Below are positions 62,186-64,000 of a stretch of 64,000 nt of DNA, one piece after another. The stretch lies in the NCBI GenBank assembly GCA_003164035.1, contig PLRS01000073.1:24995-88994 (forward strand). The letters are read 5' to 3'. A model generated the notes under the pieces. It made no database searches. It saw nothing but the letters and a program-made list of their open reading frames with translations, and was not told the DNA's origin. Within the stretch, counting starts at the first letter, position 1. Each line of letters opens with the position of its first letter. This DNA is from Bryobacterales bacterium (lineage in GTDB: Bacteria > Acidobacteriota > Terriglobia > Bryobacterales > Bryobacteraceae). The position numbers and the translations under genes were made by a program.

Positions 62186-63841
62186 ATGAAAAAAGCACTT
62201 CTCCTGTTGGCAGTCTCCTGGATTCTTGTGGGCCAGACCGGCGCGGACAGCGTAGACACCGCGACCGTGGCGCGGATGCGCGCTGAAGAGATGGAACATT
62301 CCGAGATCATGCATACCCTGCACATGCTGACGGACCGGTACGGGCCGCGCGTGACCGGGACGCCCAATCACGAGGCGGCGGTGAAGTGGGTGATTGCCGA
62401 AACCACCCGGTGGGGGATGAAAAACGCGCACCAGGAAGCTTGGGACTTCGGCCGGGACGGATGGTCGAACGAACGCGCCAGCGGGTTCATCGTGGCGCCG
62501 GTGCATCAGAATCTGAAATTCGAAGTTCTGGCCTGGACGCCGTCGACTAAAGGCACGGTGACGGCTTCGGCGATCCGGATCGATCCACCCCAGGGACCGC
62601 CGGTGGAGCCGAGCGCCGATGCGAATGCCGGACGCGGCGGGCGCGGTTTCGGGCCGACGCACCAGGGACCGACCAGGGAAGAAATGGATGCGTGGATTGC
62701 GGCGACGAAGGACAAGGTGGGCGGCAAGATCGTGCTGGTGGGCAAGCAGACGGCGATTCCGGTCAGCTTCGAGGCGCCGCAGAAGCGCCGGCCGGACGAC
62801 CTGGTGAAAGCGATGTACGATCCCGAGCACGGCGACGGCGGGCGGGGCGCATTCGGCGGGCGCGGGCGCGGCGGCCCGCAGGATCCCAACCGGCTGACGG
62901 CCGCTCAAGTGAGCGACCGGGTCGACACCATGCTGCTCGAAGGCGGCGCCATCGCGCGGGTAAACGACGCGGCGCGGGCCGACGGCATCATCGTGGCGCA
63001 GCAGAACCGCTTTTACGACGTCGCCAAGTGTGTGCCCACGGTGATTGTGCGCAACGACGATTACGGGCGCATCGAACGCCTGCTGGCCGATGGCGACGAT
63101 GTGAAACTCGAGTTCAACATCCTGAACCACACCTATCCGGACGGTAAGACCAGCTACAATGCCGTGGCCGAGATTCCGGGCACGGACAAGGCCGATGAAG
63201 TAGTCATGCTGGGCGGGCACCTGGATAGCTGGCACTCGGCCACGGGCGCTACCGACAACGGCATCGGTTCCTCGATCATGCTGGAGGCCGTGCGGCTGAT
63301 TCAGACGCTGGAATTGAAGCCGCGGCGCACCATCCGGATCGCGCTGTGGTCGGGCGAAGAGGAGGGGTTGCTGGGGTCGCTGGCGTACGTGAAACAGCAT
63401 TTCGGCACGGCCGAAGACCCCAAGCCGGAGTGGTCCAAACTGGATTGTTATTTCAATGTGGACACCGGCACCGGCCGGCTGCGCGGCGGCAGCGTTTTCG
63501 GACCCAGGGATGCGGCGGCGGTGCTGCGCCCGCTCTTCGCCCAGTTTGAAGATTGGGGGTTGTTCGGCGCCGCCAGCACCGCGAGCCGCCAGACCGGGGG
63601 CACCGACAGCACCTCGTTCAATAACGCCGGGTTGCCCGGGGTGGGCATGTCGCAGGACCCCATCGAATACAATACGCTGACGCACCATACCAATCTCGAC
63701 ACCTACGAGAGGATCGTTCCCGACGATGTGAAGAAAGCGTCGGCGGAGATTGCGGCGGCAGTATGGTACGTGGCCAACCGGGGAGAGATGGTGCCGCGCT
63801 TCAGCAAGGCGGACATGCCGGCGCCGGTCGAGCCGCGGTAG
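62186..63841 (+). CDS. Secreted M28-family metallopeptidase
   Basis: A 551-residue exported aminopeptidase or carboxypeptidase-like enzyme with a signal peptide (MKKALLLLAVSWILVGQTGA). A PA-like insert is interrupted by a Gly/Arg-rich loop (GGRGAFGGRGRGG). The catalytic core has GGHLDSWHSATGATDNGIGS (His/Asp and bridging Asp), LWSGEEEGLLGS (catalytic Glu pair), NVDTGTG and THHTNLDTYE (last His). All expected zinc ligands are present. I prefer the ATG at 62186 to 62081 because the signal peptide begins there. TATCCT/TATACC boxes lie just upstream. Confidence 0.92.
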   Translation: MKKALLLLAVSWILVGQTGADSVDTATVARMRAEEMEHSEIMHTLHMLTDRYGPRVTGTPNHEAAVKWVIAETTRWGMKNAHQEAWDFGRDGWSNERASGFIVAPVHQNLKFEVLAWTPSTKGTVTASAIRIDPPQGPPVEPSADANAGRGGRGFGPTHQGPTREEMDAWIAATKDKVGGKIVLVGKQTAIPVSFEAPQKRRPDDLVKAMYDPEHGDGGRGAFGGRGRGGPQDPNRLTAAQVSDRVDTMLLEGGAIARVNDAARADGIIVAQQNRFYDVAKCVPTVIVRNDDYGRIERLLADGDDVKLEFNILNHTYPDGKTSYNAVAEIPGTDKADEVVMLGGHLDSWHSATGATDNGIGSSIMLEAVRLIQTLELKPRRTIRIALWSGEEEGLLGSLAYVKQHFGTAEDPKPEWSKLDCYFNVDTGTGRLRGGSVFGPRDAAAVLRPLFAQFEDWGLFGAASTASRQTGGTDSTSFNNAGLPGVGMSQDPIEYNTLTHHTNLDTYERIVPDDVKKASAEIAAAVWYVANRGEMVPRFSKADMPAPVEPR

Positions 63842-63864
63842 GCCGGCACGTCGGCGCCGAGAAG

Positions 63865-63954
63865 GTGGGACAGACTATCGTTGTTTGTGGTCTGTCGGGC
63901 CTCGTCAGGTCGTAACAGCCTGACAGACGACAAAAAAACGATCGTCTGTCCCAC
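63865..63954. repeat. 90-bp palindromic repeat, family A second full copy
   Basis: GTGGGACAGACTATCG.../...CGATCGTCTGTCCCAC as the outer stem and GTCTGTCGGGC/CCTGACAGAC as the inner stem, exactly the same length as 23739-23828 and largely identical. It lies after the M28 peptidase. The remaining bases to 64000 may begin another gene, but I cannot support one. Confidence 0.75.
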
Positions 63955-64000
63955 CGCCATGGCTCGATTACCATGAGGGTGGGGGCTCCTGTTGCGCATC

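Noticed and set aside
62171..63688. Minus-strand 505-residue open frame
   Set aside because: Antisense of the M28 peptidase, whose catalytic motifs are complete in the other strand.
63973..64000. Start of a gene at the window end
   Set aside because: An ATG with nine codons is too little to support, and no ribosome binding site or promoter is evident.

Overview
The window looks like a chromosomal stretch of an Acidobacterium close to Solibacter/Bryobacter (Bryobacterales). The support is: GC-rich sequence; two ADOP-type (acidobacterial duplicated orphan permease) genes, one coupled to PadR; a DUF3738/TIGR03435 remnant joined to an M56 (BlaR1-like) start; a short tail resembling TIGR03437; a diverged Hfq-like protein; and two very large two-component-propeller sensor kinases. 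Taxonomy is inferred from families only. I see no rRNA, tRNA, CRISPR, prophage or intact insertion sequence.

Layout. 0-3.2 kb: start of a Ric/ScdA iron-sulfur repair gene, its probable Crp/Fnr regulator, and a MarR-ClC chloride channel pair. 3.4-6.1 kb: sulfate activation (cysD, and cysN with a decayed CysC domain). 6.3-10.4 kb: small conserved protein, ComF, HNH nuclease, secreted protein, chemoreceptor, TonB-C protein. 10.5-14 kb: NtrY/NtrX-like two-component pair with an altered sigma54 loop. 14-24.7 kb: ADOP permeases and PadR, ilvE, a frameshifted gene, a PIN/Phd toxin-antitoxin pair, SYLF protein, and a small basic protein. 24.7-30.7 kb: sialate O-acetylesterase, a broken VapC with its antitoxin, and a propeller sensor kinase with its NarL-type regulator. 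31-32.9 kb: RloA/RloB (AbiL-type) phage-defence pair. 33-43.4 kb: secreted lipase-like protein, MotA/MotB-like pair, nitrilase, hybrid sensor kinase, sulfatase. 43.9-51.2 kb: small membrane protein, an amidase-NamZ fusion, a lipoprotein, a membrane glycosyltransferase coupled to a MurK/GlcNAc-kinase-like protein. 51.4-55.7 kb: Hfq-like protein, sigma/anti-sigma-like pair, glycosyltransferase, and three stress proteins. 55.8-64 kb: queC-queE-deacetylase, two tandem Uma2 genes, GntP permease, a wrecked blaI-M56-DUF3738 locus, M28 peptidase.

Themes. Many genes are coupled by ATGA-type overlaps (marR-clc, cysD-cysN, ntrY-ntrX, padR-ADOP, antitoxin-PIN, kinase-regulator, glycosyltransferase-MurK-like, sigma-anti-sigma). 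At least eight genes have a TATAAT-like box only 5-10 nt before the start codon, which suggests common leaderless transcription. The noncoding DNA is crowded with several families of long palindromic elements, typically an outer stem enclosing two inner hairpins; one has displaced the 5' half of a blaI gene.

The most interesting points are the amidase-NamZ fusion close to a MurK-like kinase (possible MurNAc recycling), the CysN protein with a degenerate APS-kinase domain, the NtrX-like protein without GAFTGA, the RloAB pair, the branched palindromic repeats with the blaI/M56 wreck, and the PIN toxin that lost a catalytic Asp by a precise internal deletion.
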